A stretch of DNA of 64,000 bases from Rhizorhabdus dicambivorans (GTDB lineage Bacteria; Pseudomonadota; Alphaproteobacteria; Sphingomonadales; Sphingomonadaceae): NCBI RefSeq assembly GCF_002355275.1, contig NZ_CP023449.1, forward strand, positions 186,001-250,000, written 5' to 3'. How positions within the stretch are numbered: the first letter of the stretch is position 1; every line of letters begins with the position of its first letter. The notes under the pieces are model-generated. The model worked only from the letters and a program-made list of their open reading frames with translations, did no database searches and was not told the DNA's origin. The position numbers were made by a program, and so were the translations under genes. Below are positions 1 through 9,718 of this stretch, in pieces.

Positions 1-575
1 CGCGCATATCCCCAGGCGACGGCATCATGGCGCGCCGTGCCGCCGCGCGGCTGAAGCAAGCCGCCCATGACCGGAAAGCGCGCATGATCGAAATTGAGGA
101 AGGGCGCCATGCGCCGCACCGCCGCCGCGTCGAGCAGCTCGGCATCGATGCCGTGAAGCCGCATGGCATTGCCGCGCCGCGCAAAAGCATCGCGCTGGGC
201 ATCGCTGTGGAACAGGTTCAGCACCCCGCGCTGGCTGACCATCGCGTTATAGTTGAGGTCCTGCTCGAGCCCCTCCCACAACTTCATCGACCATTCGTAA
301 AATGGCGCATTCCCGTCCAGGCCGTAGTTGGACCGGATGATGGTGGTATTGCGGCCGACATTGCCGCCGCCGATCCAGCCCTTCTCGATCACCGCGACAT
401 TGGTGATGCCGTGGACCTTGGCCAGATAATAGGCCGTCGCCAGGCCGTGGCCGCCGCCCCCGACGATGATCATGTCATAGTCGGTACGGGGAGCCGCATC
501 GCGCCAGGTCGGCCGCCAGCGGCGATGGCCGGACAAGGCGTTCCTGGCCAGACCGAAGATCGAAAAGCGCGCCAT
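1..575 (-). CDS. soxB: Sarcosine oxidase beta subunit-like FAD oxidoreductase (3' part missing)
   Basis: The minus strand from ATG at 575 reads 191 codons without a stop and runs off the window edge, so only the N-terminal half is present. The translation begins MARFSIFGLARNALSGHRRW and has a dinucleotide-binding motif GGGGHGLATAYYL at about residues 39-51, followed by VIEKGWIGGGNVGRNTTIIRS. This is the pattern of the beta subunit of heterotetrameric sarcosine oxidase, which oxidatively demethylates sarcosine to glycine with tetrahydrofolate. Known subunit length is about 415 aa. The start overlaps the longest reading of the divergent regulator, so that regulator probably starts further in. 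The D, A and G subunit genes would be expected beyond the left edge. A related D-amino-acid or glycine oxidase-like protein is a weaker alternative. Confidence 0.8.
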   Translation of the reverse strand, partial: MARFSIFGLARNALSGHRRWRPTWRDAAPRTDYDMIIVGGGGHGLATAYYLAKVHGITNVAVIEKGWIGGGNVGRNTTIIRSNYGLDGNAPFYEWSMKLWEGLEQDLNYNAMVSQRGVLNLFHSDAQRDAFARRGNAMRLHGIDAELLDAAAVRRMAPFLNFDHARFPVMGGLLQPRGGTARHDAVAWGYA

Positions 576-651
576 GCGATTCCAGCCCCGTGGAGATTGC
601 TCTCCACAGACGTACAGACTTCTGGGCGGCACGATGATACAAGGGCGACAA

Positions 652-1629
652 ATGCCAGCAGAATTACGACATCGCAGCGAAAATCCGCCGGTGCGCACCG
701 TGGGGCTGCTCCTGACCGACGGTTTCGCGCTGATGTCCTATGCCTCGATCGTCGAGCCCTACCGCGCCGCGAACGTCCTAGCGGGACGGGAACTGTACCG
801 CTGGCGCCATATCTCGATCGACGGAAACCCGGTCCGCGCATCGAACGGTGCCAGCATCCTGGCGGATCAGGCGGTCGGCGAGGCGCTGTCCTGCGATATG
901 CTGTTCGTCTTCGCCGGCGGCGAGCCGGCCCGGTTCACCCACCGGCCGACCTTCACATGGCTGCGGCGCATCGCGGCCATGGGCACGACGATCGCGGGAA
1001 TTTCGGGGGGGCCGTTCCTGATGGCCCGGGCCGGACTACTCGATGGCTATCGGGCCACGATCCACTGGGATCATATGCCGTCGTTCATGGACAGCTTCCG
1101 TGACCTGACCATCGAGCCGGGCCTGTATGTGATCGACCGACGGCGCGTGACCTGTGCCGGGGGAACCGCGGGGCTCGACCTTGCGATAGAGTTCATCGCG
1201 CGGGAACAGGGCCATGCGCTGGCGTCCCAGGTGAGCGAATGGTTCATCCGCACCGAAGCGCGTGGGGCGGACAGGCCACAGCGGCTCAACCTGCGCGAAC
1301 GCTATGGCGTGACGGACGACCGGGTGGTCCGCGCGCTCGCTCTGATGGAAAGTTCGGTGGAAGATCCGTTGACCGCCGGGACGCTGGCGAGCAGCGTGGG
1401 CGTGTCGCTGCGTCAGCTTGAACGGCTGTTCGCGACCCAGCTCCAGACCAATATCGGCCGATGCTACGCCGCCATCCGGCTGGAGGTCGCGCATGACCTG
1501 CTCCACAAGACCGGCATGTCCGTCACCGACGTCGCCGTCGCCACGGGCTTTCGCAGCGGAAGCTATTTCGCCCGTGCCTATCGAAGCCATTTCGGCGAGC
1601 CGCCGAGCGCAACGCGGAGATCGCGGTAA
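652..1629 (+). CDS. GlxA/AraC-family transcriptional regulator with DJ-1/PfpI-like sensor domain
   Basis: About 325 aa. Residues 15-180 form a class I glutamine-amidotransferase-like (DJ-1/PfpI) domain starting VRTVGLLLTDGFALMSYA. The last 100 residues are an AraC-type double helix-turn-helix (LTAGTLASSVGVSLRQLERL, then VTDVAVATGFRSGSYFARAY). The nucleophile-elbow region reads GISGGPFLMARAGLLDGYRA, with no Cys where FtrA-like members have CTGAF, so the domain is probably a ligand sensor only. This fits the GbdR/SouR/CdhR group that controls glycine betaine, sarcosine and carnitine catabolism, and the gene is divergent from a sarcosine oxidase gene. I chose ATG 652, preceded by AAGGG, because starts at 574 or 634 leave no divergent promoter space. 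The ligand is inferred from context only. Confidence 0.8.
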   Translation: MPAELRHRSENPPVRTVGLLLTDGFALMSYASIVEPYRAANVLAGRELYRWRHISIDGNPVRASNGASILADQAVGEALSCDMLFVFAGGEPARFTHRPTFTWLRRIAAMGTTIAGISGGPFLMARAGLLDGYRATIHWDHMPSFMDSFRDLTIEPGLYVIDRRRVTCAGGTAGLDLAIEFIAREQGHALASQVSEWFIRTEARGADRPQRLNLRERYGVTDDRVVRALALMESSVEDPLTAGTLASSVGVSLRQLERLFATQLQTNIGRCYAAIRLEVAHDLLHKTGMSVTDVAVATGFRSGSYFARAYRSHFGEPPSATRRSR

Positions 1630-1783
1630 AAGAAGCCGCGTCAGCCCTGTCCGGTGAGCGGGCGCGAACGAGCGTCCGATGCACGGGGCCAGAACCGCCG
1701 TGGCGTGAAACGCCCGACGGCATTCCAGGGGGTCGGCAGCGCGCCAAACCCCCGGAAGAATTCTTTGCTCTCAAAGGATGATC

Positions 1784-1813
1784 GTGCAGTTGAGGAGACT
1801 CGAACAACTGCAC
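1784..1813. repeat. Hairpin with a tRNA-3'-end-like core
   Basis: Perfect 9-bp arms GTGCAGTTG (1784-1792) and CAACTGCAC (1805-1813) enclose AGGAGACTCGAA. It lies between the convergent ends of the GlxA-type regulator and htrA, so it may act as a bidirectional terminator, although no T-run follows. The stretch GTGCAGTTGAGGAGACTCGA also resembles the tRNA-3'-end copy at 6130-6150 (GTGCAGTCGACGAGACTCGA). It could therefore be a decayed third copy of the att-like repeat. Confidence 0.45.
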
Positions 1814-1848
1814 GCGCGGAACTCAACGCTCGGACATCAGCTCCTCGA

Positions 1849-2658
1849 TCAGATCGCCCTTTTCGCCTGGCGCAAGACTTGGCGTACGACGCTCGCCGGC
1901 ACCGCGAAGCCAATGCCGATGTTGCCTTCTCCGCCCGGCGCGAGGATCGCTGTGTTGATGCCGATCACCTCACCGCGCATGTTGATCAGCGGTCCGCCCG
2001 AGTTACCGGGATTGATGGGCGCATCGGTCTGGATCAGCCCCATCCCGCTCTGCGGCGTCAGCCCGCGACCCAGTGCGCTGACGATGCCGGCGGTAACAGT
2101 TTGCCCAAGACCGAACGGATTGCCGATCGCTACCACATAATCACCGACCTCCGCGGTGTCGGAACTGGCCAGAGGAGCTGCTACCAGCCTCTCGGGCGGA
2201 ATCCGCAAGACTGCCAAGTCCGTGCCTGGGCTCGTACCGACGAGCTCTGCCGTAAACTGCCGCTTGTCCTGAAGGACGACCAGAATAGCCGAGCCCTCAC
2301 CCACGACGTGGTTGTTCGTCAGGACGAGCCCGCGGGTGGCATCTATGATCACGCCAGATCCGGCGGATAGCCGGGGCTGCATCGCGGCATCCGGTACCCC
2401 CATGAAGCGGCGGAAGTAAGGATCGCGGAGCAATGGATTTTGGGCGTACGGGGAGGGATAGGCGACAGCGATATTGACCACGGCTGGGGCAACCCGTCTT
2501 ACCAGAGGCGCGACGCTCAATCGCTCCAGCGGTATCGGCTCGCCCGACGCGGCGACCGCCGCACCGTCGGCCAGGGAACGATCCGGTCGCTGCATCACGG
2601 CGGGGGCGAGAAGCAACGCTCCCATTAACAGCATAAGTGCCGCTACCTCTCGTCGCAT
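1849..2658 (-). CDS. HtrA/DegP-like trypsin-fold serine protease lacking PDZ domains
   Basis: 269 aa with an N-terminal hydrophobic signal or anchor (about residues 6-22), so probably periplasmic. Catalytic triad visible: His117 (LTNNHVV), Asp147 (GTDLAVL) and Ser220 (PGNSGGPL). Typical HtrA proteins are 450-500 aa with one or two PDZ domains; this one stops seven residues after SVVRQVL, just where a PDZ domain would begin. In a neighbouring frame the same DNA reads [15 protein letters not shown] and then stops, so a frameshift near 1870-1890 is possible. The start at 2658 is preceded by AAGGA. It appears to be the last gene of a minus-strand set (3182-3406, usg, 2671-2784, this gene) divergent from groESL, so a protein-quality role under heat stress is inferred. 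Confidence 0.8.
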   Translation of the reverse strand: MRREVAALMLLMGALLLAPAVMQRPDRSLADGAAVAASGEPIPLERLSVAPLVRRVAPAVVNIAVAYPSPYAQNPLLRDPYFRRFMGVPDAAMQPRLSAGSGVIIDATRGLVLTNNHVVGEGSAILVVLQDKRQFTAELVGTSPGTDLAVLRIPPERLVAAPLASSDTAEVGDYVVAIGNPFGLGQTVTAGIVSALGRGLTPQSGMGLIQTDAPINPGNSGGPLINMRGEVIGINTAILAPGGEGNIGIGFAVPASVVRQVLRQAKRAI

Positions 2659-2670
2659 AAAATCGGTCCT

Positions 2671-2784
2671 TTATGCGCTTGTCCCAAGCCCCCGTGCCAA
2701 GGCTCGGATCAACCGGGCAGAAAAGCTGCGCGGATCGGCCTCGAATGCGCGTGCTTCGGGGGCTGCTTCAGTGTCTGTTCCCAT
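2671..2784 (-). CDS. Possible 37-aa small protein upstream of htrA
   Basis: ATG at 2784 opens a 37-codon frame (begins MGTDTEAAPEARAF, ends RALARGLGTSA) whose TAA at 2671 lies 12 nt before the htrA start. A purine-rich GAGAAG precedes the ATG. No family is recognised. It may be a leader peptide for translational coupling to htrA or a chance ORF. Its position in an otherwise unexplained 252-nt gap between usg and htrA is the main support. Confidence 0.3.
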   Translation of the reverse strand: MGTDTEAAPEARAFEADPRSFSARLIRALARGLGTSA

Positions 2785-2910
2785 GGTGGAACTTCTCTCT
2801 CCCTGGTTCGCCGACTTTGAAATGGATCGCTGCCCCGGAGCTTTCAAGTTTGTGACGATCGTCGGTCGCGCCGCCTACCGACCCCCGCCAGAGCTGATCC
2901 AGCCCCCGGC

Positions 2911-3180
2911 TCAGTCGATCGAGATCACCCCGTTGACTGCGCGCCACTCGCTCGGTCGTATCAATTGATCGTGTGCGATGCGGACAGAGTGGAGCGCAGC
3001 GTCGATCTCGCTGCGCCAATGGTCGAGGAATTCGAACAGCACCGGAAAATCCGGAGCCAAGTCATATTCCTGCCAGACGAAAAGCTGGAGAAGCGACGGA
3101 GCGTCGGGACGATAATAATGGATTTCCGCAATCGTCAGCCCGTAGCCCTGCAGCTGCCGGATGAACGCCCTGTCGACCAT
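2911..3180 (-). CDS. usg: Usg family protein
   Basis: 89 aa starting MVDRAFIRQLQGYGLTIAEI. The middle reads YYRPDAPSLLQLFVWQEYDL, then APDFPVLFEFLDHW, and the end has ALHSVRIAHDQLIRPSEWRA. These are the hallmarks of the small Usg family, named for an ORF upstream of tryptophan genes in Caulobacter; molecular function unknown. The protein is full length for the family. Here it is not beside trp genes but in a minus-strand set with htrA, divergent from groESL. The preceding small frame ends (TGA 3182-3184) 1 nt before this ATG, suggesting translational coupling. A stress role is inferred from context only. Confidence 0.8.
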   Translation of the reverse strand: MVDRAFIRQLQGYGLTIAEIHYYRPDAPSLLQLFVWQEYDLAPDFPVLFEFLDHWRSEIDAALHSVRIAHDQLIRPSEWRAVNGVISID

Positions 3181-3181
3181 T

Positions 3182-3406
3182 TCAGTGCAAGGTGGGCCTC
3201 GAGCCGGCAGGAATGCCGGCCACTCCCAGCATATGGATCCGTACGATCGTCGGCTGGAGCTGCTCGCCTTCGTGCCCGGGCGAGCCGGGACCGTGCCCAT
3301 TTGCGGCCGCTTGTGCCGCTGCGATGGCGCGCTGAACCTCGGGTTCGTGCCGGGGTCCCACCCGCCGGGGGTGGATGAAGATTCGTCTGAAAATTGGCTG
3401 CGACAA
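3182..3406 (-). CDS. Possible 74-aa hypothetical protein coupled to usg
   Basis: A minus-strand frame open up to 3541 ends 1 nt before the usg start. The best-placed start is TTG at 3406, preceded by AAGGGAGG; ATG 3472 is an alternative. The product begins LSQPIFRRIFIHPRRVG and has an Ala- and Gly-rich middle. I recognise no domain. The tight spacing to usg and the strong ribosome-binding site support it; unusual composition and lack of a known family argue against it. It fills most of the usg-groES gap, which otherwise holds only the CIRCE operator and promoters. Confidence 0.35.
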   Translation of the reverse strand: MSQPIFRRIFIHPRRVGPRHEPEVQRAIAAAQAAANGHGPGSPGHEGEQLQPTIVRIHMLGVAGIPAGSRPTLH

Positions 3407-3514
3407 GCCCGCCTCCCTTTCACGTGTCGCCACGCGGCCACAACCGGCCGCGGGCAAAAACTGGGTTCCCATCGGCGGTCCGTCAAGTCTCCCAAGACGC
3501 GGCTCCGACAAATT

Positions 3515-3541
3515 TTGGCACTCGACCGATCCGAGTGCCAA
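3515..3541. promoter_or_regulatory. CIRCE operator (HrcA binding site)
   Basis: TTGGCACTC (3515-3523), 9 nt, GAGTGCCAA (3533-3541): a perfect 9-9-9 inverted repeat differing from the consensus TTAGCACTC-N9-GAGTGCTAA at one position per arm. CIRCE is the operator of the heat-shock repressor HrcA. It lies 114 bp upstream of groES and, being palindromic, could also control the divergent usg-htrA genes starting near 3406 or 3180. No hrcA gene is in the window. Confidence 0.92.
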
Positions 3542-3654
3542 AATTTTTCGTTCCGCCTCTTGAACGGAAAAAACAAGCTTCCTAGCTCGGCGCCGCCTGT
3601 CGCTGGAAGCAGTGAGAGGAACGATACAAACGCTTTTGCAACCGGAGGTTATGC

Positions 3655-5627
<1,973 letters not shown>

Positions 5628-5633
5628 GTTCGG

Positions 5634-5664
5634 GGGAGGGCGTCGCGTCCGCGCGCCCTCCCTT
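5634..5664 (+). terminator. Hairpin downstream of groEL
   Basis: Perfect arms GGGAGGGCG (5634-5642) and CGCCCTCCC (5654-5662), starting 7 nt after the groEL stop. Only two T residues follow, so it is a weak intrinsic terminator or an mRNA 3' stabiliser. Confidence 0.55.
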
Positions 5665-6601
5665 CGCCGGATCAGCCACAAACCATCCGCAATATGTCCG
5701 CACGTATATGGGCTTGAACTCCTCATCGAATGACCGGCGCCCCATGCCGCCTCCGTCCTGGCTAATTGCGCCGCATTTGCGGCGACCGGGGTCTGTGGCG
5801 GCCGCACGCACTTCGCAATCATTGGAGGCGTCGATGAAATTTGCGGCTGCTTGTCGCCATGCCACGGGAGCGCGCCGCCGAATACCGTTCCCGGACTGGC
5901 GAGCGGATGACGGCCGACCGCTTGCCATACTTCTTTCGCCGCAGGGTTGCGGGCAAAGGGAGGCACGCCTCCTCAGCTAAGTTGCACGTCAATGATCGTG
6001 GAGCCGGCGCGCCGAACACGATTTAGTGGGAGTGCTCATGCGGGTAAGGATTTGGATAGCCGGCACGGATAATTCTGGCCTGTCCCCGAAGGGAAACGCA
6101 GTTATTACAAGAATTTACGGACTGTTTGGTGCAGTCGACGAGACTCGAACTAGTCTCTCCAGCTCACCACAACCGCCAAAATCTGGGAAATTAATGGCGT
6201 AACTTCCGTAAGTTACATGTGTCGAATCTGCAAATTAGGATGGAGAGATAAGTTCGCTCGCGGACGGAAAGGTCGGCACGCTACTTTGCAATGGCGCTCG
6301 CGCCTTCCTACGGCCCCGTCCGCATAACAATGCACTCGCCTCTAGGGACATCTCCGCGGCCTAACAGCTGGAGGGCGTTTTGGGCGGGTAGCTCAACAGC
6401 TATCGATTGGCACCGCCACAGTCCGAACACTCACTCGGCGTTCCGGCGACAATCTGCGCTCTCCAGTTTCTCGAAGGGTCGGCGGCGACGGTATCGGGGA
6501 TACCCCACGATCGTCTCCGATCACTCTAGGTAATCGGAACAAGGAGGCGTATTCTGGTGATCGATCCGGGGGTATCACGCCGCCGCTGAGCGAGACGAGC
6601 T
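5665..6601. other. Gene-poor stretch between groEL and the GlxA-like regulator
   Basis: About 940 bp with no ORF that I can support. Short frames on both strands (for example 48 codons from ATG 5834) have no recognisable motifs. The part from 6030 on is visibly more AT-rich than the flanks. It contains the tRNA-3'-end repeat at 6084-6151. The stretch just before 6602 probably holds the promoter of the regulator. The region looks like remnant DNA at an element junction. Confidence 0.6.
6084..6151. repeat. att-like direct repeat, distal copy (tRNA-Leu 3' end plus flank)
   Basis: Matches 9650-9718 in the same orientation over 68-69 positions with scattered mismatches and one indel. Shared blocks include CCCCGAAGGGAAA, TATTACAA, GGACTGTTTGGTGC and GACTCGAACT. 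TGGTGC...GACTCGAAC is the reverse complement of a tRNA 3' end (T-arm, acceptor, CCA). No complete tRNA can be folded here. This is the arrangement left when an element integrates into a tRNA 3' end. Confidence 0.7.
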
Positions 6602-7597
6602 GTGCTCATCACGATCTTTGCCCCCGCCAATGTACATTTGCTTGAGATCGCCGGGGTGCGCGATGCGCTTTTCGAAGCAAACTGCAAGATGCGATCGGGG
6701 GAGCCATATCGCGTTCGGTTGGTAACCGAGGACGGGACTCTTGCGGAGAGCTCGTGCGGCGTCAGGTTCATGCCCGATGTAGGTATGCGAGATGCGACTC
6801 AGCCATCCGATACGTTGATCGTTGTCGGGCCTTATGGGTCACCAGGTCGCTCAAGCGAAAAGGTTACGCGCTGGCTGCGGGAACAGGCCATGCAGTCGCG
6901 GCGCTACGGCTCGACTTGCACGGGCGCCTTTCTGTTGGCTCAGGCAGGACTATTGTCGGGGCGCCGCGTCACCACCCATTGGCAATATGCTGAACGGCTT
7001 GCCGCTGAATATCCCGAAATCCGGATCGAACCCGACCGAATCTTCGTTCGGGACGGACCAGTGTTCAGTTCCGCCGGGGTGACCGCGGCAATCGACCTCA
7101 CCTTTTCGTTGATCGAGGAGGATCATGGAAGCGCTCTGGCCTTGTGGGTGGCACGCCGGCTCGTTGTTTTTTTAAAGCGACCAGGCGGACAATCGCAGTT
7201 CAGCGCAACGTTGACCGCACAGTCCGCCGTCACCAGTCCTATCGACAGGATCAGGCTTCAAGTCCTGGAAAATCCGCGTGCGGACCTGCGTCTCCCGGCA
7301 GTTGCCAAAGCGGCCGGCGTCAGCCCGCGACACCTTTCCCGGCTGTTCCACGCGGAACTCGGCATAAGCCTGGCCGCATATGTGGAAAAGACTCGCATCG
7401 AGATCGCCCGCGGCCTCCTGGAAGACAGCGCATCACCGATCAAGATGATCGCCTACGCCGCAGGCTTCGGTTCGACGGCGACCCTCCGACGAGCGTTCTC
7501 ACGGAGGATCGGCGTTACGCCTCTGCAATATCGCCTGCGCTTTCAAACCGTTTCGGAAGATGCGGGCAATGACGAAAGTGACGCTGATTTGTCCTGA
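6602..7597 (+). CDS. GlxA/FtrA-type AraC-family transcriptional regulator
   Basis: 331 aa starting at GTG 6602 (LITIFAPANVHLLEIAGVRD). The N-terminal DJ-1/PfpI-like domain keeps the nucleophile elbow STCTGAFLLAQAGLLSG followed by RRVTTHW, as in FtrA-type members. The last 100 residues form an AraC double HTH: LPAVAKAAGVSPRHLSRLF and IKMIAYAAGFGSTATLRRAF. It is likely a cytoplasmic transcription factor sensing a small metabolite. No SD is obvious before GTG. It precedes a secreted protease and a GrlR-like gene on the same strand with a 305-nt gap, so it may regulate them. Its target is unknown. Confidence 0.85.
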   Translation: MLITIFAPANVHLLEIAGVRDALFEANCKMRSGEPYRVRLVTEDGTLAESSCGVRFMPDVGMRDATQPSDTLIVVGPYGSPGRSSEKVTRWLREQAMQSRRYGSTCTGAFLLAQAGLLSGRRVTTHWQYAERLAAEYPEIRIEPDRIFVRDGPVFSSAGVTAAIDLTFSLIEEDHGSALALWVARRLVVFLKRPGGQSQFSATLTAQSAVTSPIDRIRLQVLENPRADLRLPAVAKAAGVSPRHLSRLFHAELGISLAAYVEKTRIEIARGLLEDSASPIKMIAYAAGFGSTATLRRAFSRRIGVTPLQYRLRFQTVSEDAGNDESDADLS

Positions 7598-7664
7598 ACC
7601 GTCGCTTGGCCGAACTTGTGATGGCCGGCGTGCCGCCGCATGTTGGCACCATGGAGGTCATATC

Positions 7665-7790
7665 ATGCGACTCACTCCTACCCCGGCCATGCTGCCCACT
7701 GCTCCAAACGTGCATCGCGTCGCCCCGACGTACAGAGCTGATGAACAGCTCGACAGATACCATCATCCGCCGGTCTCCAGCGCGGCGTAA
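7665..7790 (+). CDS. Possible 41-aa small protein
   Basis: ATG 7665 follows a perfect SD GGAGG at 7653-7657 with 7-nt spacing and opens a 41-codon frame ending at TAA 7788-7790. The product begins MRLTPTPAMLPTAP, is Pro- and His-containing and has no membrane segment or known family. It sits in the 305-nt gap between the regulator and the protease gene. The ribosome-binding site is the only real support. Confidence 0.3.
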   Translation: MRLTPTPAMLPTAPNVHRVAPTYRADEQLDRYHHPPVSSAA

Positions 7791-7902
7791 CGTCCAGGCG
7801 AACGCGGCGGCAGCGCGCCAGGTGCGCGAACGCTGATATCATTCAAATAAGAGCCGGTGCCATGCGGGTTTGACGCAGGGCTACCGGAACCCTGCATCGG
7901 AC

Positions 7903-8913
7903 ATGACCATGGCTTTTCGATCTCTATCGAACGGCGGGGCGCTGTACGCCCTTGCCCGGCGCCCCCTGCTCGTCCCGGCGATGGCGATGATCCTATCGAG
8001 TGGCACGGCCGCCAATGCCATCATCCTCAGCGGAAATAACCCGACCGGTGGCCCGGTCATAATGTCCGCCGACGACATGGGCTGGTTAGCGGGTGTCGGT
8101 CGAGTTGAATGCCACGATCCTCGAACGCCCGGCATCGCCAATATGGCCACGGGCTGGGTGCTGGGCAGCGCCGACACGGTGGTGACGGCCGCCCATATAT
8201 TTTTCCGTGGCCCCCGATCGGTTAAAGCGACCGGTGCCACCGACCCGACCAACTGCACTTTCGCTCTATATGACCCGAACGAGCAGATCCGGGAGAAAAC
8301 CCACATTCGATATGCCCTGTCTCCCTGGGCAGACATTAGCGTCCGCAATGACAGCTCGTATGACGTCGCGATCCTGAAACTCGATCGGCCGGTCAAGATC
8401 GGTGCCCTTCCAGTGGCGATGCCTTTGAAAGGTTCCGAAAAGACGCTGGTGAATCTTATCGCTTTCCATTCTGGTGTCAGCGCGATCCAGCGCGCCTTAG
8501 TCACCAGAGGCCGGTTGCGCGACTTCCCGGCGAGCCAGTTGCGCGATGACACGACCGGCTTGCGCGTCACCAATCCGCAGCGGCTATTTTCGACATCGGC
8601 GGACTCGAGTCCGGGGTCATCGGGCGGCATGTATTATGACGAGCGCCTGCACGTCGCGATCGGCGTGCATCTGGGCGCTGTCTGCGATCAGGCCCGACCT
8701 CGATACGATCCCAATCTGTGCTTCAACTACGGGCTGCGTTTCACACCGGCGATCGTAGCGATGGTCGATATGGTCGTGCGTGATCAGCCAGTGCTCAGCA
8801 GACTGATAAAAGCTGATGGCAAGCCGGCTAGCATCGTCCCGGCACGCCATGGGCTCCTCGCGAATGACCAGGGCGAGCACCAATCCGACTCTCACGCGCT
8901 GAGTGGAGATTGA
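7903..8913 (+). CDS. Secreted trypsin-like serine protease
   Basis: 336 aa from ATG 7903; a TTG at 7870 or ATG 7909 are alternatives, none with a clear SD. An N-terminal signal is visible: basic start, hydrophobic LLVPAMAMILSS, and an Ala-X-Ala-like site near TAANA at 36-39. The chymotrypsin-fold triad is visible: His98 in VVTAAHIF, Asp154 in SYDVAILKL, Ser240 in SPGSSGGMYY. Four Cys in the mature part suggest disulfides. It would act in the periplasm or outside the cell. A GTG start for the next gene follows its stop by 1 nt, so the two are probably coupled. The substrate is unknown. It differs from HtrA (no PDZ, different triad context). Confidence 0.8.
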   Translation: MTMAFRSLSNGGALYALARRPLLVPAMAMILSSGTAANAIILSGNNPTGGPVIMSADDMGWLAGVGRVECHDPRTPGIANMATGWVLGSADTVVTAAHIFFRGPRSVKATGATDPTNCTFALYDPNEQIREKTHIRYALSPWADISVRNDSSYDVAILKLDRPVKIGALPVAMPLKGSEKTLVNLIAFHSGVSAIQRALVTRGRLRDFPASQLRDDTTGLRVTNPQRLFSTSADSSPGSSGGMYYDERLHVAIGVHLGAVCDQARPRYDPNLCFNYGLRFTPAIVAMVDMVVRDQPVLSRLIKADGKPASIVPARHGLLANDQGEHQSDSHALSGD

Positions 8914-8914
8914 A

Positions 8915-9433
8915 GTGACTGAGAAGACGGAATTTGCGTGGGTCGAAGCACCGGATTGCGCGGACAGATTTTCGCTGGGCACCACCACCTTCCTGACCGG
9001 CCGTCCACCGGTCGCCGGTAGTGTCCCGGTTGAGATAACAGCCGAGGAGCTGACGGGCTTATGGTCTTTACGGTTCGGTATGTTCGGTTGCACCGAGAGT
9101 GAAACGCGAGGCGGCGTAATCCATCTCGGAGAGGGACTGCTCGGTGGCGGTGATGGCACATTTGCCTATTTGGGCCGCTGGACGCTTACCGGTATCGAAT
9201 TGCGCGCCACACTCGATGTGGCCCGGCACCGGTGGAACGACATCTCGACAAGCATCTTCGGCATCCACGAAGATGTTTATCATGCCAACTGCATCGCGCA
9301 TGCGATCACCGCCGACCTGTTCGAAGGCCGCATCCGACGCCTGGGTCATCCCGATGCACGGTTGACCATGCGCCGGATAGCGGTCCGTCAGGGACGGATA
9401 CTGAACGCTGCATGTGTCCCGCAACTGGGTTGA
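8915..9433 (+). CDS. GrlR-like domain protein
   Basis: 172 aa from GTG 8915, with GGAG at 8905-8908; GTG 8903 would overlap the protease gene. The first 35-40 residues have no match I know. From about residue 47 the pattern GLWSLRFGMFG, RGGVIHLGEGLLGGGDGTFA, then YLGRWTLTGIEL and a late GRIRRLGHPDARLTMRRI resembles the small beta-barrel GrlR family (named for the negative regulator of LEE type III secretion) found in many proteobacteria with unknown roles. It starts 1 nt after the protease stop, so it may modulate or accompany that protease. No type III secretion genes are present. The family call is tentative. Confidence 0.5.
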   Translation: MTEKTEFAWVEAPDCADRFSLGTTTFLTGRPPVAGSVPVEITAEELTGLWSLRFGMFGCTESETRGGVIHLGEGLLGGGDGTFAYLGRWTLTGIELRATLDVARHRWNDISTSIFGIHEDVYHANCIAHAITADLFEGRIRRLGHPDARLTMRRIAVRQGRILNAACVPQLG

Positions 9434-9453
9434 AAGCGGACCTTCCGCTTTTA
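9433..9453 (+). terminator. Intrinsic terminator after the protease/GrlR-like pair
   Basis: AAAGCGGA (9433-9440), CCT loop, TCCGCTTT (9444-9451) then a further T. A compact 8-bp hairpin beginning on the last base of the stop codon. It supports 7903-9433 being one transcription unit. Confidence 0.7.
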
Positions 9454-9649
9454 GCGAGTCAAATCCTTTAGCGCTGAGTCCAGAACGGAATCTCTGACCA
9501 TAGCATGACCATCTTGCAGTCACCTTTTTGTCGACCGGAGACGGAGGCGAGAAGGGCCCAGAATTGAGGCGACGATCAGAGACCAAACCGACTTCAAGAC
9601 CACCCGCACAAGCGCGAAAACGGCGCGGAACTGCGCCATTCCAGCCGGA

Positions 9650-9718
9650 CCCCGAAGGGAAAATTGAGCTATTACAATGGCTTAAGGACTGTTTGGTGCG
9701 GTCGAGAAGACTCGAACT
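9650..9718. repeat. att-like direct repeat, tRNA-proximal copy
   Basis: Partner of 6084-6151. It covers the last ~25 nt of tRNA-Leu, its CCA and ~44 bp of downstream DNA. The two copies share CCCCGAAGGGAAA, TATTACAA, GGACTGTTTGGTGC and GACTCGAACT. The repeat extends beyond the tRNA, so the copies are homologous DNA and not just two similar T-arms. Confidence 0.7.

Noticed and set aside
6121-6160. A second tRNA gene
   Set aside because: Only the T-arm/acceptor 3' part and CCA complement are present; no D-arm or anticodon arm can be folded.
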